Below are positions 63,939 to 64,000 of a stretch of DNA of 64,000 nucleotides, one piece after another. This DNA comes from Bacteroidales bacterium (lineage in GTDB: Bacteria > Bacteroidota > Bacteroidia > Bacteroidales > M50B96). The DNA lies in assembly GCA_021740905.1 (NCBI GenBank), contig JAIOYV010000001.1, positions 1 to 64,000 of the forward strand. Direction: 5' to 3'. The notes under the pieces are model-generated. The model worked only from the letters and a program-made list of their open reading frames with translations, was not told where the DNA came from and did not search any database. Numbering within the stretch: position 1 is the stretch's first letter; each line of letters begins with the position of its first letter. A program made the translations under genes and the position numbers.

Positions 63939-64000
63939 TTCTGTTTGTTTTTCCACAAATATAGGGAATTTTAGAAATAGATTATTGTATGCTTAGAATA

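Overview
The window looks like a chromosomal segment of a Bacteroidota bacterium, probably a marine or gut-type Bacteroidales/Marinilabiliales relative. The genus is inference. The supporting signs are: at least seven reading frames ending in a type IX secretion system (T9SS) C-terminal sorting domain, a SusC-like TonB-dependent receptor, LytTR response regulators, a two-component regulator with a beta-propeller sensor, AT-rich DNA with TAnnTTTG-type -7 promoter boxes, and many short intergenic palindromes. I see no tRNA, rRNA or CRISPR array.

Layout. (1) 1-13000, plus strand: a TPR remnant, then a surface-protein cluster of esterase, leucine-rich-repeat (LRR) protein, metallophosphoesterase, orphan LytTR regulator, a beta-helix protein broken by one frameshift, and a two-block LRR protein. 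(2) 13166-43989, minus strand: a nearly unbroken 31-kb run. Its upstream half (36150-43989) holds small-molecule enzymes: two DJ-1/PfpI proteins, a benzoylformate-decarboxylase-like TPP enzyme, two SnoaL-like proteins, a GMC oxidoreductase, an ankyrin protein, a cupin dioxygenase and a VOC protein. The middle holds LtrA, an AGE-fold enzyme and GlgX, mixed with STAS and RsbW-like proteins. The downstream half holds an nSTAND1-WD40 protein, a TPR-TonB receptor, a GNAT protein, an Npt-type transporter fused to HEAT repeats, two histidine-kinase-type proteins, a small barrel-like protein and a receiver-PP2C phosphatase. Many of these genes overlap by 1-11 nt. (3) 44399-55187, minus strand: a second surface cluster (two esterases, a serine hydrolase, an LRR protein) followed by a LytTR regulator and its LytS-type kinase. 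(4) 55750-64000: an NtrY-like kinase, rlmH, a YwqK-like lipo/secreted protein whose upstream DNA is split by a complete IS66-family element with a perfect 8-bp target duplication, a small helical protein and an ORF6N gene with an in-frame stop.

How it fits together. Three promoters in the two surface clusters share one architecture: three LytTR-type half-sites at exact 21-bp spacing, with the last one exactly 38 nt before a TAnnTTT(A/G) -7 box. The window also encodes two LytTR regulators, each on the same strand as a surface-gene cluster. This suggests a self-contained regulon of LytTR-controlled, T9SS-exported hydrolases and LRR proteins. The individual genes also look modular: unrelated genes share 5' leaders, nearly identical sorting-domain 3' ends and trailing palindromes. 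The 31-kb run contains all parts of a partner-switching circuit (PP2C phosphatase, anti-sigma-type kinase, two STAS proteins) with no sigma factor beside it, tied by overlaps to sensory and transport genes and to glycogen debranching. These two systems are the best candidates for something undescribed.
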